A stretch of 64,000 nt of DNA from Sphingomonadales bacterium (GCA_013297725.1 JAAFIB010000006.1:1-64000); one strand, 5' to 3'; positions 30,938 to 42,021 are shown, counted from the stretch's first letter. Program-made: numbers and translations. Notes: a model not told the origin generated them from the letters alone.

Positions 30938-31998
30938 GCGTCCTGCAAAGCCTGTGCTGGCTGCGACTCGGGGAACATTACCGAGGGCTTAGTCGGAATG
31001 TCGTGCACATCGGGATAGCTTAGCTCTGCACTGGCCAATGGAACGCGCGACTTTGCGCGGCGCTGCACATTCCAAACCAGACCCATTTTCTCCATCGCAA
31101 AAATCGTCCAGCCGTTGGGATCAAGCTCCCACCAGCCGATGTGATTTGATGCTGCGCGCGGTTGCGCATGGTGGTTATTATGCCAACCATCGCCAAGGGT
31201 CAGGATCGCAATGAACCAGTTGTTTGTTGATGTGCTGTCATCATTAAACCGGCGATAGCCAAACAGATGCGCTGCGCTATCCGTTCCCATCACGCCGTTC
31301 ATAAAAATGAAATTGCGCAGGCCCGTGCCTAGCAAGATGCAACCGATGATGTCTGCCGCACTGCCAAATGACAGCGCCCATGCGACGGGCAGCACCACAT
31401 AGGAAAACGCAATCCAGTGCCAGCGGGTGCGGTGGCAAAATTCGACAACCTCGTCACCGACAAGTCCTTTACCGAACACTTCCATATCGGTGTGCGCATT
31501 GTCCCATAACCAGCCGAAATGGGCCATTAACAGGCCTTTGACTTTGCCCATTGGGCGGCCATGGCCATCGACAATCGGGCTATGCACATCACCCGGGCGA
31601 TCGCCAAAGGCGTGGTGACGGCGGTGATCGGCGGTCCAGTATTTCACTGATGTCATCGCCGACATCTGCCCCATAATGCCAAGCACATAGCGCATTGTCT
31701 TTGATGTTTCGAACGAGCGGTGCGTGAAATAACGGTGAAAGCCAACTGAGAAACCAAAGTTGCTCATCAGATAACCGACGATGAACAAGGACCAGATCGT
31801 CCAGTTGGTCGGCTGGGTCAGCAGATACCAAACGCCACCCGTAGCGGTGCCAACATGCAGAACAAAAAGTCCCGTCATGTCATAATGCTTGCGCCGTGCG
31901 CCGGGGCCTCCAATTAAGACGCCGCGCTGCGGATGCGGCTTGCCCTCACGCTCCCAAGCTCGGTCGGTAGGATAAAGTCCGGTAAGTTTGTCTGCCAT
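30934..31998 (-). CDS. Acyl-CoA / fatty acid desaturase
   Basis: Start MADKLTGLYPTDRAW; His boxes HRYFTH, HRRHHAF, HNNHH. Confidence 0.92.
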   Translation of the reverse strand: MADKLTGLYPTDRAWEREGKPHPQRGVLIGGPGARRKHYDMTGLFVLHVGTATGGVWYLLTQPTNWTIWSLFIVGYLMSNFGFSVGFHRYFTHRSFETSKTMRYVLGIMGQMSAMTSVKYWTADHRRHHAFGDRPGDVHSPIVDGHGRPMGKVKGLLMAHFGWLWDNAHTDMEVFGKGLVGDEVVEFCHRTRWHWIAFSYVVLPVAWALSFGSAADIIGCILLGTGLRNFIFMNGVMGTDSAAHLFGYRRFNDDSTSTNNWFIAILTLGDGWHNNHHAQPRAASNHIGWWELDPNGWTIFAMEKMGLVWNVQRRAKSRVPLASAELSYPDVHDIPTKPSVMFPESQPAQALQDA

Positions 31999-32142
31999 GG
32001 AAACCCCGTTGCGATAAACGCGATAAAACCTTGAGCAGCCCCTCGACACCCCTTCGAATGCTGTCATGTGCATTATGCGGCCTCGCGCATCATGGTGTCA
32101 AACAAATTAACCACGGCGGCTTTACGGGATTAACGCCTAGGC

Positions 32143-32808
32143 TTAGCTTGTAGCCAGCGCTTTACGAACCTTTTCCAGCCACTCTTTCCGATCTGCTAGT
32201 CCGATCAACGCGCCATTGATCCGCCGTGTCACTTCTTCAAAATTGCGTTCGTCGCATAACGGGTTGAGGTTCTTCCACTTCCAAAAGGCGCAGGCGACCC
32301 GCAAAGCATCCGCCGTTGCAATGGCCCGTTCGGGTTGGCTAACCAGATCAATCCCGGCATTCAGCCCAGTGTTTCGATAGCCGTCTTTGCCGGTAATCTG
32401 GATATAGCCCCTCCCGCGATAACGATAGCCATCGCCCGATTCCGGCGGACCATTTCCCATGCGGTTGGAATAGACTTTGTTTGCCAGTTTTTCCGGATTG
32501 CCCGCAAACGGTTCTGCCGAGGCAATCGTTGGAAAGCGCGTCGGCCAAATTTCGGTAAGCCGCTTTGCTGTATAAGAAAGATTTTCGACAGACCGCGTCA
32601 GCCCGCCCGTTTCATGGGCAATTTGCGCGAGGAAATACTCGGTCCGGATCCGCTTTTCGGACAAGCCAAATTCTTTAAACAAGGCTGGCGATTTTGCGGC
32701 AAAGGCCTTGACCGTTGCATCTTTAGCATTCGGGAACAGCCGCCGTAATTGGTTTTCCGTTACCAAAACCACTCTCCCATCAATGCGCAGCACCCCAGCT
32801 TGGACCAA
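32143..32808 (-). CDS. Glycoside hydrolase family 19 (chitinase/endolysin-like)
   Basis: 221 aa; YFLAQIAHETGGL, YRYRGRGYIQITGKDGY. Start uncertain: a GTG at 32772 would remove the polA overlap. Confidence 0.85.
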   Translation of the reverse strand: MVQAGVLRIDGRVVLVTENQLRRLFPNAKDATVKAFAAKSPALFKEFGLSEKRIRTEYFLAQIAHETGGLTRSVENLSYTAKRLTEIWPTRFPTIASAEPFAGNPEKLANKVYSNRMGNGPPESGDGYRYRGRGYIQITGKDGYRNTGLNAGIDLVSQPERAIATADALRVACAFWKWKNLNPLCDERNFEEVTRRINGALIGLADRKEWLEKVRKALATS

Positions 32809-35596
32809 CCCCGATCTCGACGCCCAATGGCACCGACAGCTTGACCAAAGGTTCCGCTGCGCCCGCCATTACAGCTTCGATGATCTTGCTCGCCGCAGCC
32901 ACATCGCCCTCGGGCAATTCGAACACCAGTTCGTCATGCACTTGCAACAACATGCGGACATTTGGCAAGCCAGCCTCGGCCAGTGCCGGCCCCATACGCA
33001 CCATCGCGCGTTTGATGATATCAGCGCTGGTGCCCTGAATCGGAGCGTTTATGGCGGCGCGTTCGCTGCCCTGACGTTCAGCAGCGTTGGCCGATGTGAT
33101 CCGCGGGAACCAGCATTTGCGCCCGAATAGTGTTTCGGTAAATCCGGTTTCGCGGACGCTTTCGGTAGTTTCCTGAATATAGGCACCGATCCCCGGGAAC
33201 CGTTTGAAATAGGCGTCGATCAACTGCTGCGCTTCCTCGGAAGAAGATTCCAGCCGCTTCGCCAGCCCCCAACGCGAAATGCCGTAAAGGATCGAAAAGT
33301 TGATCGTCTTTGCCCGCCCGCGGGTATCGCGGTTAACCTCACCATATAGTTCGCGCGCGGTGCGGGCGTGGATGTCCTCGCCCTCTTCAAACGCCTCTCG
33401 CAATGGCCCGACATCGGCGATGTGCGCTGCCAGCCGCAGCTCGATTTGGCTATAGTCAGCTGACAAGATAACATTGCCGGGCTCCGCCACGAAAGCATCG
33501 CGGATTTGCCGCCCTATCTCTGTACGGATCGGGATATTCTGCAAATTCGGATCGGTCGACGACAGCCGACCGGTCTGTGCCCCGACAAGGCTATAGCTGG
33601 TATGCACACGCCCTGTTTTTGGATTGATCTGTTCCTGCAGACTATCGGTGTAGGTTGATTTCAGCTTTGCCAGCTGCCGCCATTCCAACACTTTTCCAGC
33701 GATCTCGACGCCCTGCCCAGCCAAGTCTTCCAGCACTGTTACATCCGTTGAATACTGGCCTGACTTACCCTTTTTCCCGCCTTTATGCCCCATTTTTCCA
33801 AACAGGATTTCGCCCAATTGTGCAGGACTGCTGATCAAGAAGCTTTGGCCCGCAAGCGCATGGATTTCTTTTTCCAGCACCGCGCCTGCTTCGGCAAATT
33901 CGCCCGACAGCCGCGCCAGAACTGACCGGTCCACTTTGATTCCGGCACATTCCATTTGCGACAATACGGGCACCAGCGGACGGTCCACCAGTTCGTAAAC
34001 CCGCGTCACTTTTTCAGGGGCCAGCCGCAGTTTCAGATGATGCCACAACCGCAACGTAACATCGGCATCCTCGGCGGCGTATTTGGTCGCCTCGGCCAGT
34101 GGCACCTCGGCAAAGCTGATCTGGCTTTTGCCTGTGCCGGTCAGCGATTTGTAACTGATCGGTTTGTGGCCCAGATGCAGTTCGGACAGTTCATCCATCC
34201 CATGCCCCTGCCGCCCTGCGTCGAGTGCAAAGCTCATCAGCATGGTGTCGTCCAAAGGATGAATGCTCAGCCCATGTTGGCGCAGCACCGACATATCATA
34301 TTTCAGGTTCTGCCCGATTTTCAGAACGGTTTCGTCCTCCAGCAACGACCGTAAACGCGCCACTGCATCCGCCATTGCAATCTGGTCTGGCTTTTCGGCA
34401 AACATATCCGTTCCGCCATGGCTCAGCGGCACATAGCACGCCTCACCGGGAGTGATTGCCAGCGAAAACCCGACCAGCCTTGCAGTAACGGCTTGCAGGC
34501 TATCCGTCTCGGTATCAAACCCGCACACGCCAACTTCGCGCGCGCGCGATATCCAATAATCCAGCCGGTCGAGCGTTGTGACGCATTCATAATTCGCCGC
34601 ATCAATCGGCGGCATCGGCGCAGGCTTTGCTGCACCGCCCGTTACGGGAGCATTCGCTGCGCCATCGCCTGTGGTCACATGTTTAGGTGCACCTGCAATC
34701 GACCTATTCGCTGCTGCGGTATCGCCAACATGGCCAATCCGTTTCAGCAATGAATTGAAGCCATGATGCTGCAAAAATGCCGCCAGCGGTTCCTCAGGAA
34801 TTGTACCCAGTGCCATATCCTCAATCGGGATCGGCAGCGGGCAATCTTCTTTCAGCGTCACCAGCACTTTCGACAGCCGCGCTTTATCGGCATGTTCGAT
34901 CAAATTGTCGCGCATCTTTGACGGCTTCATATCCGGAGCTGCCGCCAGCACGCTTTCCAGATCGCCAAATTCTTGAATCAACTTGGTTGCCGTTTTTGGT
35001 CCAACCCCCGGAACGCCGGGAACATTGTCAACGCTATCCCCCATCAGCGCCAGCACATCGCCGACCTTATCCGGGCCGACGCCAAATTTCTCGATCACTT
35101 CTTCGTCACGGATGCGAACATTTTTCATGGTGTCGAACATGTCGACGCCGGGTTCGACCAGCTGCATCAAGTCTTTATCAGACGACACAATCGTCACATG
35201 CCAGCCCGCAGCAGCAGCAGCCTTGGCATAGCTTGCGATCATGTCATCCGCCTCGACATTATCCTCCTCCACCATTGGCAAAGAAAATGCGCGCGTTGCA
35301 TCACGGATCATCGGGAATTGGGGGCGTAAATCCTCCGGCGGTTCTGGCCGGTTGGCTTTATACTGGTCATAAATCTGGTTGCGGAATGACTGCGAACTTT
35401 TGTCGAGCACCACGGCCATGTGTGTCGGGCCATCGGCTTGGTGCAGGTCATCCGCCAGTTTCCACAGCATCGTGGTATAACCGTAAACCGCACCGACCGG
35501 CTGGCCATGGACATTGGTCAGCGGCGGCAGGCGGTGATAGGCACGGAAAATATAGGCAGAGCCATCGACGAGGTAGAGATGCTTTTGGTCGGACAT
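32780..35596 (-). CDS. polA: DNA polymerase I
   Basis: Start MSDQKHLYLVDGSAYIFRAYH; 5'-3' exo, 3'-5' exo (FDTETDSL) and polymerase motifs (SADYSQIELRLAAH, QVHDELVFELP). Confidence 0.98.
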   Translation of the reverse strand: MSDQKHLYLVDGSAYIFRAYHRLPPLTNVHGQPVGAVYGYTTMLWKLADDLHQADGPTHMAVVLDKSSQSFRNQIYDQYKANRPEPPEDLRPQFPMIRDATRAFSLPMVEEDNVEADDMIASYAKAAAAAGWHVTIVSSDKDLMQLVEPGVDMFDTMKNVRIRDEEVIEKFGVGPDKVGDVLALMGDSVDNVPGVPGVGPKTATKLIQEFGDLESVLAAAPDMKPSKMRDNLIEHADKARLSKVLVTLKEDCPLPIPIEDMALGTIPEEPLAAFLQHHGFNSLLKRIGHVGDTAAANRSIAGAPKHVTTGDGAANAPVTGGAAKPAPMPPIDAANYECVTTLDRLDYWISRAREVGVCGFDTETDSLQAVTARLVGFSLAITPGEACYVPLSHGGTDMFAEKPDQIAMADAVARLRSLLEDETVLKIGQNLKYDMSVLRQHGLSIHPLDDTMLMSFALDAGRQGHGMDELSELHLGHKPISYKSLTGTGKSQISFAEVPLAEATKYAAEDADVTLRLWHHLKLRLAPEKVTRVYELVDRPLVPVLSQMECAGIKVDRSVLARLSGEFAEAGAVLEKEIHALAGQSFLISSPAQLGEILFGKMGHKGGKKGKSGQYSTDVTVLEDLAGQGVEIAGKVLEWRQLAKLKSTYTDSLQEQINPKTGRVHTSYSLVGAQTGRLSSTDPNLQNIPIRTEIGRQIRDAFVAEPGNVILSADYSQIELRLAAHIADVGPLREAFEEGEDIHARTARELYGEVNRDTRGRAKTINFSILYGISRWGLAKRLESSSEEAQQLIDAYFKRFPGIGAYIQETTESVRETGFTETLFGRKCWFPRITSANAAERQGSERAAINAPIQGTSADIIKRAMVRMGPALAEAGLPNVRMLLQVHDELVFELPEGDVAAASKIIEAVMAGAAEPLVKLSVPLGVEIGVGPSWGAAH

Positions 35597-35653
35597 GAAA
35601 TGCGGATAGCATCGGCCCACGCGCCTGTCTTGCGCAAATCATCCTTGCGGAAA

Positions 35654-36376
35654 TCACTGCTGCGTCAGTGCAACTTTCATCTCAGCCGGCGTGCCGCTTT
35701 CAAGCTTGACTATGCGCGGCCTGCCCTCTGCCATCCATTGCCAGCGGAACAACCGAACCACAGTGACGTGGCCAGTAATAACGCCGCCCATACGTTTGTG
35801 CGACAGGATTGACGGCAGATTATAATCGGCGATCCTGCTCATCGACCACGCGCGATCATGCGCACACAACCAATTCGCTGTTCCGGCCCAAAGCGCTGCA
35901 AAACCACGGCCCAACCTGTTTTCTGGCCGCACCCACAGCCCTGTGTCCCATCCCGCTTCTTTAGGAACATAGAAACGCACATGCACCTCGTCCTCTAAAA
36001 AAGGACCGCAGCCTACCCAATTGACACCGACCAGTTCGTTTTTGGTATTGAAAGCGCCAAGACAGACCAGACTTTGCGCAAAGCGTGTTGCCTGAACCTC
36101 TGATGAGACATCTATGCTATGCCCCGCCAACGCATCGGCATCCAGTTGCTCAACACGAAAGCCGCGCGGCATTTCGGGCATTCCTTCAACGGGAACTGCT
36201 ACCAATGAATATCGGTTATAGCCAAGCATACCCGCACGCGCAGCAAAGCGTGCAGCCGCGTATGACAACACGCCGGCGAGCCCGAGCATCTGTAATGTAG
36301 TGGCAGTTGGCAAACCCGTTTCTCTTTTCAGTCCATGTCCGTAAACAACTATTCCCAAATTTTTCCTGAACAACAC
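35654..36376 (-). CDS. Hypothetical protein, possibly GNAT-fold
   Basis: 240 aa; start uncertain; fold assignment is a guess from general layout. Confidence 0.5.
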   Translation of the reverse strand: MLFRKNLGIVVYGHGLKRETGLPTATTLQMLGLAGVLSYAAARFAARAGMLGYNRYSLVAVPVEGMPEMPRGFRVEQLDADALAGHSIDVSSEVQATRFAQSLVCLGAFNTKNELVGVNWVGCGPFLEDEVHVRFYVPKEAGWDTGLWVRPENRLGRGFAALWAGTANWLCAHDRAWSMSRIADYNLPSILSHKRMGGVITGHVTVVRLFRWQWMAEGRPRIVKLESGTPAEMKVALTQQ

Positions 36377-36443
36377 GCCACAAAACGTTAGTAATTGTTA
36401 AAAGTTACAGTCGTAAAGCCGTAGCTCCATCAGTTGGGGCGCA

Positions 36444-38567
36444 ATGAACTTACGAAGCATAACAGCTACACGGCGGCACATGCTGACTGTTTGCGCGCTA
36501 GGGCTGCTGTTTCTGGCTGTGACGATAAGTGGCTTTTTTGCAACGTTTACAGCGACAAATCATGTTGAGCAACAACGCTCAATGCGGCTCGCCGAGGCGG
36601 CGGTTAATTCGCAAAAAGCCGCATTGGGAATACTTGCCGAAGACAATGCCTGGTGGGACGAAGCTGCACTTGACATCTATATCAACGGAAAGGCGCAGAC
36701 CTTTTTTCAGGAAAACTGGGCCGACTATACCGTCAACAATCCCAGCTATGATATGGTTCTACTGGTTGATAAAAATCAAAATGTCCTCGCTGCAACCGAA
36801 AAAGGTGAAGCGATCACGTTGGATATCACGAAAGCTTTCGGGAAAGCGGCGGTCGATACAATAGGCACGTTAAGTCTAAAAGCGCCCGCCAAGCAAATGC
36901 TGGTCGTGGATCGGCACGGGCTTTCAGTGATCGCCGCGTCAATGGTTCGCCATACTGATAATGAAAAGAACCCCGGCCTTATCGGGAATACGCCGCGCAT
37001 TCTTGTATTAAAGAAACATCTATCAGCCGAAGCGATCAAAAGCATTGCGCAGCAGTACAATGTTCCGGGCCTTCGCTATCATACACGCCCGCCAAATAAA
37101 GACAGCTTTCCCCTTACCGATGGCAGCGGCGCAGTATTGGGATATTTGTCATGGGACGCACCGACATCTGGACTGTCAGCGGCAAAAAATTCCTTGCCGG
37201 TATTGATTGTAGGCGGACTGTTGTTTTTCGCGGCGTTAAGCTTTGGCGCACGGATGGGATTGATGTTGCTCAATTCACTATCTGCGCAGGCCTATACCGA
37301 TAGCCTAAGCGGAATGCCTAACCGGCGCGCGTTGCGCTCTGCCATCCGGCGGGAACAAGCAAAAAGCAGCACTCATGCGCTGGCGCTGATCGACCTTGAT
37401 GGCTTTAAGTATGTTAATGACAATTTTGGGCATGCCGTTGGCGATCAGTTGATCAAGAAAATCGCCGAAATGTTGAACGCACAGGTGGGGGATGAGGGTA
37501 TTGTCGCAAGGCTGGGCGGAGACGAGTTTGCAATACTGCTCGCCAGCAACGATGCACAAAGACGCATTCAAGCGATATCGGACCGTTTTCTTGAACGGTT
37601 GACTATGCCGGTCATGGTCGAGGATCGCGCATTGTCGATTGGCGCGAGCATTGGGCTTGCGGCAACGTCTTGTCCGTTAAAGGATGAGGGCGAGCTGCTG
37701 CGCCGCGCAGACATTTCTATGTATCAGGCAAAACGCCTCGGCAAGATGCAGGTGCAATGGTATGATCCGCTGCTGGATGAAGAACAGTCCGTTGCCAATG
37801 AATTGGCCGCCGAGTTGCGGCATTCGCTATCGATGGGCGAACTGACGGTCGTTTACCAACCCATTGTCGAAGTCGAAGATCGGCGCTGCGGCGCAGTTGA
37901 AGCACTTGCACGCTGGAACAGCCCGACACGCGGACCCATTCCGCCAAACACATTCATACCGATTGCAGAAAACACCGGCCTGATCGACGCCATTGGATTA
38001 TTCGTCCTGCGCCGGGCCTGCACAGATTTAAGCGCTTGGCCGGACATAAAGCTGGCGGTCAACGTATCGGCAGCGCAGCTTAGAAACCCGATGTTCCCGC
38101 AACAGTTGCAAGCGATCTTACTCGATACAGCTTTTGACCCACAACGGCTTGAGCTTGAAATTACCGAAACATATTTGATCGCCGATGCATCGCTTGCCCG
38201 CAAAGTTATTGAAGGCGTTGCCAGATTGGGCGTTATGCTGTCGCTTGATGACTTTGGAACCGGCTATGCTTCAATCGGATTTCTGCGCCAATTTTCCTTT
38301 GGCAAACTTAAAATTGATCGCTCGCTGGTCAAAGAAGCACAATATGACGAGGCGGCACGCATGCTTGTGCAGGTCAGTGTCGCTGCGGCTCGCGCGCTGA
38401 ATATGGTCGTCACTGCCGAGGGTGTAGAAACAAGCGCACACGCCGATCTTATGAAAATCGCGGGATGTGATCAATTGCAAGGCTGGTTCTTTGGTCGGCC
38501 CGTTGAGTATGATGTGCTGGCGGTGATGCTGGCCAAAACGCAGAGTAACGCAGCACAGATTGGCTAG
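36444..38567 (+). CDS. CHASE4-like sensor with GGDEF and EAL domains
   Basis: 707 aa; TM-flanked sensory region, RLGGDEFAIL, EALARWNSPTRGPI, DDFGTGYASIGFLRQFSF. Confidence 0.93.
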   Translation: MNLRSITATRRHMLTVCALGLLFLAVTISGFFATFTATNHVEQQRSMRLAEAAVNSQKAALGILAEDNAWWDEAALDIYINGKAQTFFQENWADYTVNNPSYDMVLLVDKNQNVLAATEKGEAITLDITKAFGKAAVDTIGTLSLKAPAKQMLVVDRHGLSVIAASMVRHTDNEKNPGLIGNTPRILVLKKHLSAEAIKSIAQQYNVPGLRYHTRPPNKDSFPLTDGSGAVLGYLSWDAPTSGLSAAKNSLPVLIVGGLLFFAALSFGARMGLMLLNSLSAQAYTDSLSGMPNRRALRSAIRREQAKSSTHALALIDLDGFKYVNDNFGHAVGDQLIKKIAEMLNAQVGDEGIVARLGGDEFAILLASNDAQRRIQAISDRFLERLTMPVMVEDRALSIGASIGLAATSCPLKDEGELLRRADISMYQAKRLGKMQVQWYDPLLDEEQSVANELAAELRHSLSMGELTVVYQPIVEVEDRRCGAVEALARWNSPTRGPIPPNTFIPIAENTGLIDAIGLFVLRRACTDLSAWPDIKLAVNVSAAQLRNPMFPQQLQAILLDTAFDPQRLELEITETYLIADASLARKVIEGVARLGVMLSLDDFGTGYASIGFLRQFSFGKLKIDRSLVKEAQYDEAARMLVQVSVAAARALNMVVTAEGVETSAHADLMKIAGCDQLQGWFFGRPVEYDVLAVMLAKTQSNAAQIG

Positions 38568-38622
38568 CCGATTTTGAAATCAGCTTGTTGCCTGACCTGT
38601 ATTATGTCAGCAACACGCCAGT

Positions 38623-39753
38623 ATGACGAGTTTTCACCAAATCGATCTGATGGCGCGCGGGGCTGCAATCGCATTGTTCCTATTATGGAGCTGGATATTG
38701 CTGCGCGATCACCGCGAGATATTGGCTGCGCGCCTTGCCGTTGCGATGAACGCCGGGATCATCGGTTATGTGCTGGCAACATTATCGTGGAATTTTGATC
38801 CAAGCCCTGCTCGCATAGTCTGTTCGATTTTTGCAGGATCCACGCCGGGGCTGTTTTGGTTATTTGCGCGAACATGGTTCAATGACCGGCAGCATCTGGA
38901 ACGCTGGGCGGTTCTGACTGTCGCGCTTTCGGTCCTGAACGTCATTGTCATGCAAATGACCTTTGGGCGTCTTGTCGGGTTTTCATTTATATCGGGAGTT
39001 CTGTTTAGGATCGGCATGTTCGGCTTTGCTACTGCGGGGTTATGGGAGGCTTGGCGCGGACGCGAAGGTGATCTTGTCGAAATACGAAGGCGCATGCGCC
39101 CGCGTCTTGCAGCCGCTGTGGGAATAACGGTGATACTGGTCGCGATTGTCGAAATCGCGGTGCATAGTTTTGCTGCGCCAATGTGGCTGTTGCGCGCAGT
39201 AGGCGGCTGGATTGCGATCCTTACACTGCTATTTTGCACAGCAATGTTTGGCATGCGCCAACGCGATTTATTCGGCGCATTGCTAAAGCCATTGGCAGCG
39301 ACAACAGCACCATTAGACAAAGCGATGGCAGAACGGCTACTGTCACTGATGGCTGCGGAATTGCCGCACCGTGATGAAGAAATGACCATCGCTAAGCTTG
39401 CCGCGCAATTGGGCATTCAAGAATACCGTTTGCGTCGCCACATTAATGGCGCGCTTGGCCACCGTAATTTTACCTCGTTCCTGAACGGCTATCGCCTTGC
39501 CGAAGTAAAGGCTGCACTCAGCGACCCATCCCAAAAAGACGTGCCAATCATCACGATTGCACTTGATGCAGGCTTTGGTTCACTCGGTCCGTTCAACCGG
39601 GCATTTCGAGAAGCTGAGGGAATGACGCCAAGCGAGTATCGTGCGCGGAATTGGTCGATTCCGGAATCGGCTAGCCCGGTTTCAAAAAATGGCAGTAAGT
39701 CAGAAATTGATACAGCAAACGGCAAAGACACACTGCCAAGGACAAAAATATGA
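38623..39753 (+). CDS. AraC family transcriptional regulator with multi-TM N terminus
   Basis: 376 aa; C-terminal HTH ALDAGFGSLGPFNRAFREAEGMTPSEYR. Confidence 0.9.
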   Translation: MTSFHQIDLMARGAAIALFLLWSWILLRDHREILAARLAVAMNAGIIGYVLATLSWNFDPSPARIVCSIFAGSTPGLFWLFARTWFNDRQHLERWAVLTVALSVLNVIVMQMTFGRLVGFSFISGVLFRIGMFGFATAGLWEAWRGREGDLVEIRRRMRPRLAAAVGITVILVAIVEIAVHSFAAPMWLLRAVGGWIAILTLLFCTAMFGMRQRDLFGALLKPLAATTAPLDKAMAERLLSLMAAELPHRDEEMTIAKLAAQLGIQEYRLRRHINGALGHRNFTSFLNGYRLAEVKAALSDPSQKDVPIITIALDAGFGSLGPFNRAFREAEGMTPSEYRARNWSIPESASPVSKNGSKSEIDTANGKDTLPRTKI

Positions 39754-40568
39754 ACACCGGAATTCCTCCCCTCGATATCCTGCTCAACCATGGGCGCGAG
39801 ATTTTCACTTTTGATTTCGGTCGCTATTTTATGGCAGCGTCGATCACGTTTGCTATCGTCTGGTTGTTGCGTCGCACCGTGTTAAAGACACGGAAGATTC
39901 AGGGCCGTGAAGCAACGTTCACCGATATGCGGCGTGAGTTTTTGCAGTCGCTACAATCGGTATTCGTCTATGTCATCGGTATCTGCTTCCTGATCTGGGG
40001 CCGTGAAGTCGGAGTGTTCTACGACATCATTGGAGAAAGCCTGGGTTGGGCAACCGATCTGGCGATGCTCGCCGCGATCATCATCGCGCACGACGCCTAT
40101 TTCTATTGGGCGCACCGTTTTATGCATCACCCGAAACTGTTCAAAACTTTCCACCGCGCGCATCACCGGTCGATCACTCCAACCCCATGGGCCGCGTATA
40201 GCTTTGCAATGCCAGAGGCGCTGGTGATGTTTATGTTCGTGCCGATCTGGCAGTTCTTTGTCCCGACCCCGGGCTGGGTGATGTTTGTCTGGCTGAATTT
40301 CCAGATCATCCGCAACGCCATGGGCCATGCCGGATTTGAGTTTTTCCCGCGCTGGTGGCTATCCACGCCGCTGACCCGCTGGATCAACACAACGGTGCAT
40401 CACGACCTGCACCACAATGGCGGCTTCAATACCAACTACGGATTGTATTTTACGTTTTGGGACAAATGGATGGGAACCGAACATCCCAAATATGCCGAAA
40501 AGTTTGCCGAGGTTGTCGGACGTGGCCGGATCGAAAAGCAACCAGAGACGCAGACTGTTCCTGCCTGA
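39750..40568 (+). CDS. Sterol desaturase / fatty acid hydroxylase family protein
   Basis: 272 aa; HDAYFYWAHRFMHH, FHRAHHRS, HHDLHH His clusters; ATGA overlap with the AraC gene. Confidence 0.93.
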   Translation: MNTGIPPLDILLNHGREIFTFDFGRYFMAASITFAIVWLLRRTVLKTRKIQGREATFTDMRREFLQSLQSVFVYVIGICFLIWGREVGVFYDIIGESLGWATDLAMLAAIIIAHDAYFYWAHRFMHHPKLFKTFHRAHHRSITPTPWAAYSFAMPEALVMFMFVPIWQFFVPTPGWVMFVWLNFQIIRNAMGHAGFEFFPRWWLSTPLTRWINTTVHHDLHHNGGFNTNYGLYFTFWDKWMGTEHPKYAEKFAEVVGRGRIEKQPETQTVPA

Positions 40569-40606
40569 CCCTTGACGCGCGGGGTAAATCCCCGCAGTCA
40601 GTTGTT

Positions 40607-41962
40607 ATGTATCATAATCACAGCCGTTTGCCGCTTTGGCTGGTTATCGCATATGGCTGTATTGCGATGCCGCTTTCCACAATTGGTCTGCCGCTTTCGA
40701 TTTATCTTGCGCCATTTTACGCAGGCGAATTGGGACTGTCGCTTGCAGCACTTGGCACTGCAATGGTGCTCGCCAGATTGGTTGATGTCGTCGTCGATCC
40801 CGTTATCGGTATTGTCTCTGACAGGTGGCGACCGTCTGTAGGTCGGCGAAAAATCTGGTTGCCCATCGGTGTTGCGGCACTTGCCATTGGATCATGGATG
40901 CTGTTTCAGCCGGGCAAAAGTGGTGCCACCATCACCTATTTCTTTATGTGGACCACAGTCATGTATCTGGGGTTCACCGCAACAAAGCTGCCGTATGAGG
41001 CATGGGGGGCAGAGCTTTCCACCGACTATGCAGAGCGCACACGCATTGCCTCTTTCCGCCAAGCGTTCAGCCTGATCGGCCTTGTCGTTGCCACAGTTAT
41101 CCCGGCGCTGATCCTGATGCAGAAAGGCAATACGGCGGCTGATGTGTTAAGCGGGATGAGTTGGATCATTTTGGCGTTGCTGCCGGTCTGCGCGATCATT
41201 GCATTTCTGGTCGTTCCTGATGCCAGTCCGGCTGAACCCAAAAGCAACGAAAGCCTGTGGCGGCAATGGCGACCATTGTGGCGCAATGGCCCGTTCCGCC
41301 GGATCGCGCTCGCACTTTTGGTCGCCTATATCGCAGAAACGGCGCGCGTTACGATCACGCTGTTTTTTGCCCGTGATGCGATTGGCGTAACCAATATCGG
41401 CGCAGTCTATGTTTATTATTTTGTGGCCGGATTGGTGGGTGTGCCCTTTTGGTTTTTCTTGGGGAACCGGATTGGCAAGCACCGCGCCTTGGCCTTGGCA
41501 TTCAGCCTATTGATCGTATTTAACAGCGCGATTTTCTTTTTGTCGCGCGGTCAAGAAGCGGCCTTTACCGTTCTGTTCATTGCAAAGGGGCTTTGCTTTG
41601 GCGCGCTGGAATTGCTGCCCGCCGCCATGATCGCAGACACGGTCGACATCGATGCGGCACGAACGCGGCGTCAGCGACAGGGGCTGTATTTTGCGGTCAT
41701 TGGCATATTGGTGAAATTCGGTCAGGCGGTCGGCCAAGGGCTATCGCTGAATATCCTCGACTTTTTTGGCTATAAAGCAGCGGGCGGCAATGATGCGGCG
41801 GCAATTCATAGCCTAAGCCTGCTGTATGCCATCCTGCCCAATGTGTTATTGCTGATCCCGATCTGGCTGATCTGGCACTATCCATTGACCGCTGTTCGGC
41901 ACAGTAGGCTGCGCGGCGCGCTTGAACGCCGCGATGCCATTGCGGGATCACCAATGCATTGA
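40607..41962 (+). CDS. MFS transporter (GPH/MelB-like)
   Basis: Start MYHNHSRLPLWLVIAYGCIAMPLS; LVDVVVDPVIGIVSDRWRPSVGRRKIWL. Confidence 0.9.
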   Translation: MYHNHSRLPLWLVIAYGCIAMPLSTIGLPLSIYLAPFYAGELGLSLAALGTAMVLARLVDVVVDPVIGIVSDRWRPSVGRRKIWLPIGVAALAIGSWMLFQPGKSGATITYFFMWTTVMYLGFTATKLPYEAWGAELSTDYAERTRIASFRQAFSLIGLVVATVIPALILMQKGNTAADVLSGMSWIILALLPVCAIIAFLVVPDASPAEPKSNESLWRQWRPLWRNGPFRRIALALLVAYIAETARVTITLFFARDAIGVTNIGAVYVYYFVAGLVGVPFWFFLGNRIGKHRALALAFSLLIVFNSAIFFLSRGQEAAFTVLFIAKGLCFGALELLPAAMIADTVDIDAARTRRQRQGLYFAVIGILVKFGQAVGQGLSLNILDFFGYKAAGGNDAAAIHSLSLLYAILPNVLLLIPIWLIWHYPLTAVRHSRLRGALERRDAIAGSPMH

Positions 41963-42021
41963 CGGCATCGTTCAAATTTGAGACCATCAAGCATTATTGA
42001 AACGCCATCCGGAGAAGCCCG

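Noticed and set aside
34777-35598. 273-aa plus-strand ORF antisense to polA
   Set aside because: The polA frame is unambiguous and the antisense translation has no recognisable motif.
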